64,000 bases of DNA from Bradyrhizobium diazoefficiens (lineage in GTDB: Bacteria > Pseudomonadota > Alphaproteobacteria > Rhizobiales > Xanthobacteraceae). Both the position numbers and the translations under genes were made by a program. The stretch spans positions 124,001 through 188,000 of the forward strand of contig NZ_CP067102.1 in assembly GCF_016616885.1 (NCBI RefSeq). The letters are read 5' to 3'. A model generated the notes under the pieces. It saw nothing but the letters and a program-made list of their open reading frames with translations, did not search any database and was not told the origin of the DNA. Each line of letters opens with the position of its first letter. Within the stretch, counting starts at the first letter, position 1. This document shows positions 34,943-44,251 of this stretch, in pieces.

Positions 34943-35344
34943 CTACTCGAACACAGGCCAGCAGCCGTCCTCCTCATGGCGCCCGGTGCGCTGGGTGCAG
35001 GTATTGTCCAACAGCCGCTGCCCGACATCCTTCCAGAGCGCGTCCGGACCATAGAGACGAGCGGCATCTGCCTTCTGGATCTCGACGACCCTGGCGCAGC
35101 GGCGGCAGCCCACCCTCAAAACATGCTGAGGAATTTGGCTCAGCCGCAGCGCCGCTCCGGAAGGGGCCGACCGAGCCTCGGCGCGCGGGTCGTCCAGGAG
35201 CGCCTGCCAGTACTCCTGCGGCAGATCATCGTCCGGAGCCAATCCTAGCTCCCGAGGCACGTTTCTGCGGACGAGAGATGCCATCTTTTCCATTTGCTTG
35301 GGGGTCGGCATGCGCCAGCTCGCGGGTCGATCGGTCATGTCCAA
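34943..35344 (-). CDS. Hypothetical protein
   Basis: The 133-residue product contains a C-x2-C pair (CRRC) and a later CTQR/GCW region that could complete a zinc site. The N-terminal half is polar with MPTPKQMEKMASLVRR. I recognise no function. A start two codons later (MTDRP) is possible. It is the first gene of a minus-strand unit leading to SRAP and is divergent from the Ku gene, with about 130 bases between. Confidence 0.5.
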   Translation of the reverse strand: MDMTDRPASWRMPTPKQMEKMASLVRRNVPRELGLAPDDDLPQEYWQALLDDPRAEARSAPSGAALRLSQIPQHVLRVGCRRCARVVEIQKADAARLYGPDALWKDVGQRLLDNTCTQRTGRHEEDGCWPVFE

Positions 35345-35476
35345 TTAGAACATAACAAGAACAAAGGAGTCGAGTCCCCGGCCGAAAAATTGCCTTATGG
35401 CGAGGCAGCCGTTGTCGGAACCATGGTCTGCCGTTCGTCTTGAATCCAGGCCGTCTCGAACCGGAGTTCTGCGTAC

Positions 35477-36400
35477 ATGGCCCCCCGTGCCAACTGGAAA
35501 GGCTTCCTGCGTTTGTCGCTCGTGACGTGCCCTGTGGCGCTCTATCCGGCCACCTCCGAGTCAGAGAAGATCAGCTTCAACCAGCTCAACCGGCAAACGG
35601 GCCATCGCATCAAGTACCTGAAGGTCGACGCCGACACCGGCGACGAGGTGCCGAACGAGGACATCGTCAAAGGATATGAGTTGGACAAGGGGCAGTATAT
35701 CGAGGTCACGAAGGAGGAACTCGAGGAGGTCGCGCTGGAGTCCACGCGCACGATCGAGATCGACGAGTTCGTCGACAAGTCCGACATCGATCCGCGCTAC
35801 CTGATCCGCCCGTACTACCTGCGCCCCGACGGCAAGGTCGGCCACGACGCCTTCGCAGTGATCCGAGAGACCATCCGCGAGATGGACAAGGTCGCGATCG
35901 GCCGCGTGGTGCTGACGAACCGCGAGCACATCATCGCGCTCGAACCGCTCGACAAGGGTCTTGTCGGCACGCTGCTCCGCTACCCCTACGAAGTGCGCGG
36001 CGAGCAGGAGTATTTCGACGAGATCCAAAACGTGAAGGTCACGAAGGACATGCTCGATCTCGCCAAGCACATCGTGAACCAGAAGGCGGGACGTTTCGAG
36101 CCCGAGAAGTTCGAGGACCACTACGAGACCGCGCTCATTGACCTGATCAACAGGAAGCGCGCCGGCAAGCCAATCACGCCGAAAGAGCGGCCCGCGGCGA
36201 CCAACGTGGTCGACCTGATGGAGGCGCTGCGGCGGAGCGTCGGCCGGGAGGCCGCGCCGGCGAAGGCCGCAAAGCCAGCCAAGAAACCGCGCAAGGCATC
36301 GAGTGGTCAAAAAGAGATGCTGATGCCCATCGAGGGCAAGAAGCCGAAGGAGACGGCAGCGAAGAAGCCGGCGGCCAAGCCGCAGCGGAAGTCAGCCTGA
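35477..36400 (+). CDS. ku: Non-homologous end-joining protein Ku
   Basis: Bacterial Ku forms a homodimeric ring that binds double-strand DNA ends and recruits a ligase. The 307-residue product begins with WKGFLRLSLVTCPVALYPAT, the family start, and keeps the core beta-barrel and bridge region through about residue 250. The C-terminus (250-307) is Lys/Ala/Pro-rich, as in rhizobial Ku forms with extended DNA-binding tails. No LigD is visible nearby; a small ATP-dependent ligase lies 8 kb downstream. A 81-residue gene follows 20 bases later. Confidence 0.94.
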   Translation: MAPRANWKGFLRLSLVTCPVALYPATSESEKISFNQLNRQTGHRIKYLKVDADTGDEVPNEDIVKGYELDKGQYIEVTKEELEEVALESTRTIEIDEFVDKSDIDPRYLIRPYYLRPDGKVGHDAFAVIRETIREMDKVAIGRVVLTNREHIIALEPLDKGLVGTLLRYPYEVRGEQEYFDEIQNVKVTKDMLDLAKHIVNQKAGRFEPEKFEDHYETALIDLINRKRAGKPITPKERPAATNVVDLMEALRRSVGREAAPAKAAKPAKKPRKASSGQKEMLMPIEGKKPKETAAKKPAAKPQRKSA

Positions 36401-36420
36401 GGTCGGAAGAGGAGGACTGC

Positions 36421-36666
36421 ATGGACATGAAAGAAGCTTCCGCGATGACCGAAGCCTCTGGCCTGGTCGATGATCAGGACGCCATCGGCGCACCGCAGCC
36501 GAGCGGCCAGGCCGAGTCGGCCGGGCCCCAAAGGTCGCTGCGCCAGCCTTCAAACGAGGCGGCGCTGCGCTGGGCCGAGCGGCTGCGCAAGGTGACGGTG
36601 CAGGCCCCCTTGTCCTCGCTCTTCGTCGCGTTCCTACTCGGCACCTGGGTCGCGCGCCGGCGCTAG
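36421..36666 (+). CDS. Small single-helix membrane protein
   Basis: The 81-residue product is polar for 60 residues and ends with one hydrophobic segment (SSLFVAFLLGTWVA) and a RRR tail, the layout of a tail-anchored or inner-membrane protein. Similar proteins sit near Ku or LigD genes in some rhizobia, but I can give no role. It follows ku with a GGAGGA element before its ATG, so it is probably co-transcribed. Confidence 0.55.
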   Translation: MDMKEASAMTEASGLVDDQDAIGAPQPSGQAESAGPQRSLRQPSNEAALRWAERLRKVTVQAPLSSLFVAFLLGTWVARRR

Positions 36667-36892
36667 GACCAAGCCGCAGGGCTACCGACATCAATGGCAA
36701 GGAAGCTCAAGACATTTCAGACGTCGCTGGGCTTCTATGATCTCGCGATCGCGGCGCCGTCGATGAAGGTAGCGCTTGAGGCCTAGGCGAGCAAAGTTTC
36801 CGGACACATTGCTCCGATGTCCGGCTTGCAAAACGATCGGCTGAGGGCAACATCGGCACCGATTAGGACTTCTTGACGCCAGGACTTGCCTC

Positions 36893-37585
36893 ATGGTCGA
36901 TGTAACAAAGCGAACGCTACAGTGGCGGGAAAATCTCGAACGGTCGAAGCGTCCTGAGGACCGCGAGCGCCAGTATCCCCCGGTGGAAGCGACGACCGCT
37001 CCGCGTCACTATGAAATAACAGCAGAGCTGGCAGGCCGGCTCAACGCCGAGATCGCGAACTACAATCGCAACCGAAATGCGCTATCGCTTTGGAATGTTC
37101 TCGCAATCTGCCTTGAGAACAAGGTTCCCGTCCCGGACAAGGTGAGCGACTTCTTCCTGGATATCTCGCAAAAGCTAATCGGCTTCGCCCGCGACGGCGA
37201 GAAGCAGGCAAGTCGATCCATCTCGAACCTCGTGTTGGGCACAACTAGCGAAGACGGCGGGCGCGGCGAGTTTCGATCCTTTCAAAACATCGAAAAGGAA
37301 CGCGACATCGTGCGCAGGACCGGAGAGATCATCCTCCAACGGATCGCCGGCAAGCTCCCGGCGCTCAAATCGCTGGAAGCCATCTATGAGATCGTAGCGC
37401 AGGAGTTCAGCGTGGAGCCTGAGCACGTCAAGAGGCTCTTCCGGCTGTATGAATCGGACGCAGGCAGCTTTGGCTTTCGGGAGTTGTTGAAAGCCGCGAC
37501 CAGCCCACCCCAAGTGTTCGCCTCCGGTCTCGACACCACACACGCCAACCCCGACGACATTCATTCTGATGAGCAATCAGATTGA
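36893..37585 (+). CDS. Hypothetical protein
   Basis: The 230-residue product is soluble and mostly helical, with basic N-terminal WRENLERSKRPEDRER and a central ISNLVLGTTSEDGGRGEF. No catalytic motif is visible. It stands between the Ku unit and the convergent clamp-loader gene. The AT-rich stretch at 37650-37670 separates the two convergent ends. Confidence 0.5.
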   Translation: MVDVTKRTLQWRENLERSKRPEDRERQYPPVEATTAPRHYEITAELAGRLNAEIANYNRNRNALSLWNVLAICLENKVPVPDKVSDFFLDISQKLIGFARDGEKQASRSISNLVLGTTSEDGGRGEFRSFQNIEKERDIVRRTGEIILQRIAGKLPALKSLEAIYEIVAQEFSVEPEHVKRLFRLYESDAGSFGFRELLKAATSPPQVFASGLDTTHANPDDIHSDEQSD

Positions 37586-37697
37586 ATTCGTAAGAGCATC
37601 AGCTTGAAAGGAAGGGGGACGCGGCAAACTCCGGCGACTGGCGCATCCTATTGAATTTATTATTATTTTTCAACCGACCAGTCGCCTGACCCCCGAA

Positions 37698-39770
37698 CTA
37701 GCCGGGTTTGACCCTCGTCTCCGGCAGCCACCAGCCAGACCAGCCTCGCCGCCAATTCCTTGGGTCTGAACTCCAGCTCGACTTCAGAATCTCCATTTCC
37801 AGCCGAATGCTTTCGCGGCGCGCATCGTCCGCGCCCGGAAGCAGCGCGGCGAGCTTGGCGAGAGCGACGTCGCGACGCTCCCTTTCCGCCTTGCGCGCCT
37901 CGTACTCTCGCAATTCCCATCCTGTATCGAGCACCCGCCAAGCACCATCGCTCAGCGCGGAGAGCCACGCCATGCCGCTCTCGTCGTTCCGCTTAGCCCC
38001 ACCTGTCAGCGAGGCCGACATCCCGCGAGCCTGCACATTCGAGATGCGACGAACCTGCGCGCGCCACCGCAGCGGAATCTTCAGGAGATCCACCAGAGGG
38101 CAGATAGGGCCCAGATCGGCGCGGGCAGTGAACCTTGGGCCCAGGCTCCGGCTCAACGCGCGAACGCCCTGCCAATGAAAGCGCACCCGGTCTTCCTGCG
38201 ACATTCCGGGTCGACAAGCCATCTGAACCTTGAGATCACTCGTCCGGGAGACCCTTGGCACAAACTTCAAGCGGAGCCACGCCAGTGCAGCCGCGACATG
38301 ATCATCGGGAACGGACAGAAGAATTCGCGTTCTCTGTCCCGTCTCGCCGTCCCATTCATGACGATACATCCAATGCAGAACCGGCGAGGCCGCGCCGCAC
38401 CAGTCCTTGACGCGCATGCCGAGCTCGTGGGTGAGCTTGGACACAAGTTGAGCATTCCCGTCTGAATCTGGCCGGTCCAATTCCGAGCGGCTCATGGTCA
38501 GCCGAAGGTTGAACAGCACGCCGTATCGTTGCGGCAGGAGCGAGGCTGCCTGCCAATGAGGACGTATCTCGTCCCAGGACAGAAACGTCCGATCTTCGGC
38601 TGCTGATCCCGACAATCGCACGCGCAGGACCGGTTTCGCAGATATGGTCCGCGGTTTTCCGACCTCTTCTCCGATCGGAGACACCGGCTTGATCAGCCGG
38701 TTCACTCTGCTCACGATCATTGCAAGGCTATGTTCGGTGACCTTCGTGTTCGAGGTCAGGGTAGCGATGATGCTTTCCCAATAAGCCTCTGGCTCGCACC
38801 CTGACGCGCCGGCGCGCGCAGCGAACGCCGCGACCAACTGTTCCTGAGTTTCCGCGCCGACACTGCGCATGAGAGGATCTTCGCGGCGAAGACGCCGGCA
38901 TCCCTCAAAATACTGGAACACGAAAAACTGGTGAAGAAAATCGAGCTTGCGTTCGGCGGTATCGGGCCAGTCCTCGATCTCCCGCAACTGGCCCTCCAGG
39001 TCGCCAGCCATCAAGGCTCGCGCGAACGCCGTCAGACGGTCCTCAAAATTGAGATTGAGCGCAAGACGCACATGGGCGCCATCAATGGGACCAAACTGGC
39101 TGGTCTTTTCCACCGCGCGCAGCATTTCGCGGGGGCCGCCGGACGCCGCCTTGAAAATGAGACGAAATCCGTCCTGGTCGTACGGTAGACCCTCACGATC
39201 GCAAACACCCGCGAGCAACCGAAACGCCTCGGCCTCGTTCAAGGTGCTGAGTTCAAAACTGGAAAGCCTGCTGCGTAGCGCCCCCGAGATTAGGTTCAAT
39301 CTGTAGGTCAGGAGAATGAAGCTGGTCCACTGCGGCGGTTCTTCCAGGATGCGCAACAAGGCGTCCGAGGCCCGCCGCGAAAGATTGTGAACTTCATCGA
39401 GCAACAAGACGCGGCGCGGCGCGAGGAACGGCGCGTGCCGGGCAGCCTCAAGCAGATCCTTGACCTCCTCGACGGTTGAATGCTCGCCGCATTCCAGCGC
39501 GTGAAAGCTGGGCATGTAGCGCCCGTTCTCGCCGAACTCCCGGCATTCATCGCACGCACCGCAGGCCTCGCCGTCGAGCGGCCTGCCGCACAGCAGGGCC
39601 TTCGCGTAGATCAATCCGGACGTGGTCTTGCCGGTGCCGACGGGTCCGGCCACCAGCACCGATCGCCCGGCCCCCGAGCGGATCTGCTCCCGCATCCAGC
39701 TCACCAGGGGATCCTGCCCGACGATTTCAGAGAACCGCCGGGGACGATATTTGATTGCAAGATCAGTCAC
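37698..39770 (-). CDS. DnaX-like clamp-loader ATPase with unknown C-terminal extension
   Basis: The first 330 residues of this 690-residue protein match the gamma/tau clamp-loader AAA+ module: YRPRRFSEIVGQ at the start, Walker A GPVGTGKTT (42-50), a zinc module with Cys61, 70, 73 and 76 in the exact C-x8-C-x2-C-x2-C spacing, Walker B LLLDEVHNLS and a sensor region at LRSRLSSFEL. The remaining 360 residues match nothing I know and replace the usual DnaX domains IV and V. It would load a sliding clamp on DNA. It is divergent from a clamp-like gene with 180 bases between. A chromosomal dnaX surely exists elsewhere, so this is an accessory set. Confidence 0.82.
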   Translation of the reverse strand: MTDLAIKYRPRRFSEIVGQDPLVSWMREQIRSGAGRSVLVAGPVGTGKTTSGLIYAKALLCGRPLDGEACGACDECREFGENGRYMPSFHALECGEHSTVEEVKDLLEAARHAPFLAPRRVLLLDEVHNLSRRASDALLRILEEPPQWTSFILLTYRLNLISGALRSRLSSFELSTLNEAEAFRLLAGVCDREGLPYDQDGFRLIFKAASGGPREMLRAVEKTSQFGPIDGAHVRLALNLNFEDRLTAFARALMAGDLEGQLREIEDWPDTAERKLDFLHQFFVFQYFEGCRRLRREDPLMRSVGAETQEQLVAAFAARAGASGCEPEAYWESIIATLTSNTKVTEHSLAMIVSRVNRLIKPVSPIGEEVGKPRTISAKPVLRVRLSGSAAEDRTFLSWDEIRPHWQAASLLPQRYGVLFNLRLTMSRSELDRPDSDGNAQLVSKLTHELGMRVKDWCGAASPVLHWMYRHEWDGETGQRTRILLSVPDDHVAAALAWLRLKFVPRVSRTSDLKVQMACRPGMSQEDRVRFHWQGVRALSRSLGPRFTARADLGPICPLVDLLKIPLRWRAQVRRISNVQARGMSASLTGGAKRNDESGMAWLSALSDGAWRVLDTGWELREYEARKAERERRDVALAKLAALLPGADDARRESIRLEMEILKSSWSSDPRNWRRGWSGWWLPETRVKPG

Positions 39771-39835
39771 TTGAATTTTCCAAACGCCCGCGTGCGCAAC
39801 CTCCGATGACAGCAGGCATTAAGCCATCGATCGAG

Positions 39836-39878
39836 GGCCTGAGCCGCATCGGCTCAGGCCCCAGCGAAAACCTGGGGC
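39836..39878. promoter_or_regulatory. Two overlapping hairpins between clamp-loader and clamp genes
   Basis: A perfect 10-base-pair hairpin (39836-39845 with 39851-39860) shares bases with a 7-base-pair one (39858-39864 with 39872-39878). They cannot form fully together. They lie in the divergent promoter region, about 75 bases before the clamp-like gene. An attenuator-like switch, or a protein site, is possible. Confidence 0.4.
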
Positions 39879-39950
39879 TCGAACTAGAAAGGCGGGTTTC
39901 CACCTCGCATCCGCGCTCGCGTGATGCCACCCTTCCCGGAGTTTTCCACA

Positions 39951-41078
39951 ATGCTTCAAGACCAAGTTCTCGTCCCCGCGCCCGTCAGGAAATTCGTAGT
40001 CCACAGTGACCAGCTGAAATCGGCTGCGCGGGCGATCAGCCTGCCCAGCCGGTCGAGCGGCACGATCACGATGATGCTGTCGGTCAGCACGTTACGGCTT
40101 AGCGAACCGACCTCGGACAACGGCCTTTCAGTCGCCACCACTCTCGATCTCACTCGCTCGAATCTTGCCGACGACGAAACCATCGGCTTTGAGCTTCCAA
40201 AGCAGCTCCTGGCCTCATTAGGCCATCACTATGACTGCGAGCTGTCGTTCGAGCTGGACAAGAACCAGGACGCACTGGCGTGGCGAGGATCGGGACGCTC
40301 GTTTCATATGAGGGCGCCCGTTCGATTCGTTGACGCTAAGACCAGCGCGGAAGAGCCTCGACATCTCGCAGGGATCGACGCCCGGACCCTCTACGATGCG
40401 ATCGGCTATGCCGCGCTGCTGATCGAGAAGCGCACGGCCGGCACCCAGGCGTTTGACGGCCTCCAGATCAGCGGCGGCGGCGCGAGGAGTGGCTATTTGG
40501 GCGGCGTCTCGCTGTACCGGTCCACCGCCCTGCCCGACGCGGTGAGTTTCGTCTTGCCTAAGCGGAACGTTACCAACGCGCGCGCGGCGATCGGCAAGAT
40601 GCAGGGCGCGGTGGTCGTTGCCGAGACCGACGATGCGATCTTCATTAAATCCGGCAGCACCGAATTATCTTGGAGCAAGACCGGCCGGTGCCGCGCAATC
40701 GATGGCATCTTCGACACTGCCATGACGGCAACGTTCGACGTGGCCGTCGCCGAGGCGCTGGACAGCGCAACCATCGCCAGGATCGCCTCCGACCGAGGTC
40801 GGATTGTCCTTGAAACAACCGACTCCGATCACGCGCTCTCGCTTCTGTCGATCTCGCCGGCAGCCCGATATGATGTCGCCTTACGGGGGACCTTGCGCCA
40901 GTGCAGCCTCGCGCCCGGCTCGAAACTTGAGCTTAACGTCAATCTCGCCGACCTGCACCGAGTGTTGCTCAGCATCCGAACCCCGGACGCCGAGATCGCG
41001 ATCAGCAAACATCTTCTTATCGTGAAATCCGCGTGCGCTGATTACGTCGAGACCTCCGCTCTCGCCGCCCTTCATTGA
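39951..41078 (+). CDS. Sliding-clamp (DnaN)-like protein
   Basis: The 375-residue product is close to the length of a beta clamp (about 370) and has a repeated beta-rich, alternating-hydrophobic pattern with three domain-sized parts. The C-terminus (IAISKHLLIVKSACADYVETSALAAL) resembles the last strand of DnaN. Sequence likeness is low, so the call rests on length, pattern and its place next to a clamp loader. A clamp tethers polymerases and repair proteins to DNA. I start at the ATG at 39951 with GGAG nine bases upstream; an ATG at 39921 would add ten residues. Confidence 0.6.
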   Translation: MLQDQVLVPAPVRKFVVHSDQLKSAARAISLPSRSSGTITMMLSVSTLRLSEPTSDNGLSVATTLDLTRSNLADDETIGFELPKQLLASLGHHYDCELSFELDKNQDALAWRGSGRSFHMRAPVRFVDAKTSAEEPRHLAGIDARTLYDAIGYAALLIEKRTAGTQAFDGLQISGGGARSGYLGGVSLYRSTALPDAVSFVLPKRNVTNARAAIGKMQGAVVVAETDDAIFIKSGSTELSWSKTGRCRAIDGIFDTAMTATFDVAVAEALDSATIARIASDRGRIVLETTDSDHALSLLSISPAARYDVALRGTLRQCSLAPGSKLELNVNLADLHRVLLSIRTPDAEIAISKHLLIVKSACADYVETSALAALH

Positions 41079-41088
41079 TGCATCCAAT

Positions 41089-41113
41089 GGCCCCCGCCGA
41101 CAAGGCGGGGGCC
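41089..41113 (+). terminator. GC-rich hairpin after the clamp-like gene
   Basis: A perfect 10-base-pair stem (41089-41098 with 41104-41113, five-base loop) starts 11 bases after the clamp-like stop codon. A T-rich stretch follows only after about 25 bases. It is probably the terminator or 3'-stabilising end of that transcript. Confidence 0.55.
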
Positions 41114-41802
41114 GACCCAAACGGCCTCACATTTTCATTTGTCACATTGACGGCTGATCAAACTTGAAAATCATCGATGTCATTCGCTCGACAAGACCTC
41201 GGCGCCACAACCGCTGCCTCCGGCACCGCGCACGTGGGATTCAGATTCTGCCGAAACCGCGCAAGCGCCGCGCTTAGACGGCGAACATAGCAGCCCCCAG
41301 TGGGCCCCGCTCTTCCGGCTATCGAGGCCGCGGGGATCAAGCGGTGAAACGTCGAAAGGCATCGACACAAGCAATCAACGCAAGTTGAATGCAGGAGTGG
41401 GCTCCGGTGACTCCCGACCCACAGCAGTTGCGCAATTGACGGACATGTTGCGTAACAGCCCCGCCAGATGAAGCGGCGCGTAAAGGCCGACCGGCTGACC
41501 CCGGCCTCCCCGTAACAGGGTGCGCTTATCCGAAGACTGACCGACGGCGTGGCTCCGGGTTTCGGACACCCCATCGACAGCAGCTTCGCCCTCGCAGGCG
41601 AAGCTGTGCCCTCCGGGCACAGAAACCTCCCTCCGACGTCCACCAGGTTTCGAGAAGCCGCAGGGACGCGTATCTGAAATCTCAGAACCGTACACCCCTC
41701 GGTCAATTACCGTCCCGCCCACGGTGATTGGAACATCAGCGACGCGGCTCCAAGTTTCTATATCGCAAATCACGTCTAATCGAACCAAATGGAGCGCACC
41801 GC
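41114..41802. other. Intergenic region with overlapping hairpins at 41581-41622
   Basis: No gene is supported in 689 bases; the open minus-strand frames lack credible starts and family features. Two hairpins stand out: a 10-base-pair stem (41581-41590 with 41597-41606) and an 8-base-pair stem (41604-41611 with 41615-41622). They share three bases, so they compete. The arrangement is like that upstream of the clamp gene. A small RNA or attenuator before the gene at 41803 is possible. Confidence 0.4.
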
Positions 41803-42210
41803 ATGATTATCGGGAACGGCTTTAAGAGGCTGGAACAACGCGTCACTACTGCCCTATACGACGGACGACTCAGTGCGAAAGAGGCGGGATTCCTGCAGAA
41901 CATACTTCGTAAAATCGAACTCTATCGGGATCGAGCTTTCGTCAGCGACGATCAGGCGAGCTGGCTTTTCACGATCCTCACCAATTTCGAGAGAGGAACA
42001 ACCGCGATTACCAAGCCGCGCCGCCGGAAATCGACTTGCGCAACTCCTTTGCATTCGTCACCCGATCAAGGCTTGGAATTGGACCGGCTTTGGAGAATAC
42101 TCGCCGGTCTGGACAACGTCGACTGGACCGAAGAGGAGAAGCCCGAAGCTTTCGACATCAGCAAAGCAATCGAGCGAGATGACGGTGTCGAGGTCCTCAA
42201 GGAACCGTAA
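41803..42210 (+). CDS. Hypothetical protein
   Basis: The 135-residue product starts MIIGNGFKRLEQRV and is helical for about 75 residues (LSAKEAGFLQNILRKIELYRDRAFVSDDQ shows a repeated charged/hydrophobic helix), then has a basic linker and an acidic end. I recognise no family, though the pattern resembles small plasmid-borne proteins. The frame extends upstream to 41728 without a better start. It precedes a nuclease gene by 141 bases. Confidence 0.5.
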   Translation: MIIGNGFKRLEQRVTTALYDGRLSAKEAGFLQNILRKIELYRDRAFVSDDQASWLFTILTNFERGTTAITKPRRRKSTCATPLHSSPDQGLELDRLWRILAGLDNVDWTEEEKPEAFDISKAIERDDGVEVLKEP

Positions 42211-42351
42211 ACTCAGGTGTATGATCCGGCGCCAAACGAGCCCTCGTATCTGTGGCCAGCTTAATCGCAGCACAATCTCCTAGTCGTCAACATCGTCGTC
42301 TTCTCGCCGAATCTCTCTCGCCACAACGGCCACAGCAAAGAGAGAGACACC

Positions 42352-43551
42352 TTGACCAACACAGAAGCAACGACGCCGGCCTACACTTCATCAGGTATCC
42401 GAGGGCGACTATCCAAATATCGACAGCTCGCGCGCACACCATGGGTGCCGGAACGGCTGCTCCAGCAGTTGGGAGGCATGTGCGAGATCGACTCGCGCTT
42501 CCGGCGGGCGGCACGCCTCCTCCAGATTTTGTGGATGCGCGATCAAGGCATTCCGAACGCTGCGGTGGAAGAGCGCGGCGGCCACCTTGGCTCCTACCTT
42601 CGAGCCGACGCGGCCGAATCCGGGCGGAACTTCATCTCCCCCCAGATTCACTTACTTGCCCTCCGTGAACTTCTGCTTCGTGAGGAGGACGCGGCAATCG
42701 ATGAGGATCGCCTCATCGGCAATGCGTTGAGTTCTATGCCGCTCGTTTTCAATGCGTTCGGTCCACTAGCGCTGGACACGAAGCTGGCGACAGCTGTCTT
42801 CCGCCAAATGTTGCCCGAATTCGTCCACTCCGTCGAACGAATCGCCTTCGAGCATAGTCCCGGCCGCCGCGACCACCGCTTCCTTGCGGACCGCTCAGCG
42901 TTCGACGTCGCCGTTCATATCACGACGCCCGAGGGTGAAGCCGGCATCGTCTACGCCGAGGTCAAGTATTCTGAGGAGATGGCCGGACCAGTAGCCCGAT
43001 GGAGAGAGCGCTATGATCAGGCGTTGAAAGAGGTTCATCTCTACAAGAATCCCGACAGTACCATCCTCCGATCGCCACCGATTGAACAATTGATGCGCGA
43101 ACATATGCTCGCTCAGCTCTCGGTCGACCACGGCATCACACCGCGAGCGATGTTCATCGGCATCGGACCTCGCCTTAATCGGCGCGCCAATGCCGCCTTC
43201 CGCGTCTACGCCAACGAGCTGCTCCCGGTCGCGGATGATGATCCCACCAGGGTCCATTTCCGTCATTTCACCCTGGAGACATTGATCGACGCCATCGACG
43301 TGGCAGGCGACCAGGAGACGGCGGACCAGCTTTGGAAACGCTACTGCGACTTCCAGCGCGTCTATGATGCCGCGCTCGCCGTCGTCGCTCCAAAGGCACC
43401 GTGCAGCGAGCCACCGAATTCTGCGATGGCTACACCCGCGGCCGACGCCAAGAGGAAGACGCGGCCTCGCAAAGCGGGCTCCCGCACCAGACGCACTCAA
43501 CCGGACGGCCAGGCCGCTGTCTCCGACCCTGCGGAGGTCTCTCATGGTTGA
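42352..43551 (+). CDS. PD-(D/E)XK-type restriction endonuclease-like protein (PGN_0703-like)
   Basis: The 399-residue product contains a PD-(D/E)XK core: AFDVAVHI near residue 184, then IVYAEVKYSE near 201, giving Asp and Glu-x-Lys. PGN_0703-like nucleases have the same layout and are linked to DNA defence. The C-terminus is Lys/Arg/Pro-rich and disordered. The frame opens at a TTG (42352) after a GAGAGA-rich stretch; the first ATG comes only at residue 43, so TTG is likely. Its end overlaps the DUF2958 start by eight bases. Confidence 0.65.
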   Translation: MTNTEATTPAYTSSGIRGRLSKYRQLARTPWVPERLLQQLGGMCEIDSRFRRAARLLQILWMRDQGIPNAAVEERGGHLGSYLRADAAESGRNFISPQIHLLALRELLLREEDAAIDEDRLIGNALSSMPLVFNAFGPLALDTKLATAVFRQMLPEFVHSVERIAFEHSPGRRDHRFLADRSAFDVAVHITTPEGEAGIVYAEVKYSEEMAGPVARWRERYDQALKEVHLYKNPDSTILRSPPIEQLMREHMLAQLSVDHGITPRAMFIGIGPRLNRRANAAFRVYANELLPVADDDPTRVHFRHFTLETLIDAIDVAGDQETADQLWKRYCDFQRVYDAALAVVAPKAPCSEPPNSAMATPAADAKRKTRPRKAGSRTRRTQPDGQAAVSDPAEVSHG

Positions 43552-43885
43552 GATAGATCTGCTCACCGTCGAAGATCGGGTTCGACTCTTGGTCAACGCT
43601 TTGGCCGACGATCGAAATCCAATGCCAGCGGTCAAAATATTCTCTCCCGATGCAGGCGCGACCTGGTTGCTCACTGAATCAGATCCGGACGAACCAGACC
43701 GACTATTCGGCTTGTGCGACCTTGGCCTTGGCTATCCAGAGCTCGGTTGGGTCAGCCTCGCGGAAATCATGAAGGTCAGGGGACCTCTCGGTCTTCCGGT
43801 GGAGCGAGATCTTCATTTCATCGCGGACAAGCCGATTTCCGCATACGCCGCGGAAGCCCGAGCCAGGGGCCGCATCGTTGCCTAG
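43544..43885 (+). CDS. DUF2958 protein
   Basis: The 113-residue product matches DUF2958: AVKIFSPDAGATWLLTE near residue 28, RLFGLCDLGLGYPELGWVSLAEI and ERDLHF near residue 90. The family is common on plasmids and integrative conjugative elements, but its role is unknown. It supports an origin of this stretch from a plasmid-like element. It overlaps both the nuclease gene before it and the zinc-protein gene after it. Confidence 0.85.
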   Translation: MVEIDLLTVEDRVRLLVNALADDRNPMPAVKIFSPDAGATWLLTESDPDEPDRLFGLCDLGLGYPELGWVSLAEIMKVRGPLGLPVERDLHFIADKPISAYAAEARARGRIVA

Positions 43886-44096
43886 TAAAAGGAAACAATG
43901 CCCTCATCAATGGGAGCACGAGCCCCGCTGCCAACCCGCCTTCGTCAATCACTACGAATGCGGTGGCTGCGGGGCAGTCTGGGAGGACATCTGGTCCTGC
44001 GGCTGCGACGACGAATGTCCGAACTGTCGAGTTGATACAAGCCCGAGTCGCTCTCAAAAAATAGCTCCTTGCGCCTGCGACTATCTCGGGCACTGA
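43878..44096 (+). CDS. Small multi-cysteine zinc-ribbon protein
   Basis: The 72-residue product has cysteines in CPHQWEHEPRCQ, CGGCG, CGCDDECPNC and CAC, enough for one or two zinc sites. It starts at a TTG (43878) that overlaps the DUF2958 end; the conserved-looking start PSKRKQCPHQW supports that choice. It probably binds nucleic acid or protein. Related small proteins travel with DUF2958 genes; a role is unknown. Confidence 0.5.
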   Translation: MPSKRKQCPHQWEHEPRCQPAFVNHYECGGCGAVWEDIWSCGCDDECPNCRVDTSPSRSQKIAPCACDYLGH

Positions 44097-44251
44097 CGAT
44101 GCAAGCAGGAATTCCAAGGCCCGCAGCCGACGATGTGATGGGCGTGCGGAACGTCTCCCTTCATCTGCCCCACCATCCCGCGACTGGCAGCATAGACCGG
44201 GCGCACCGCAGTAGGTGAGACCGGATCGATGACAACACCGGTGGAGAGCGG

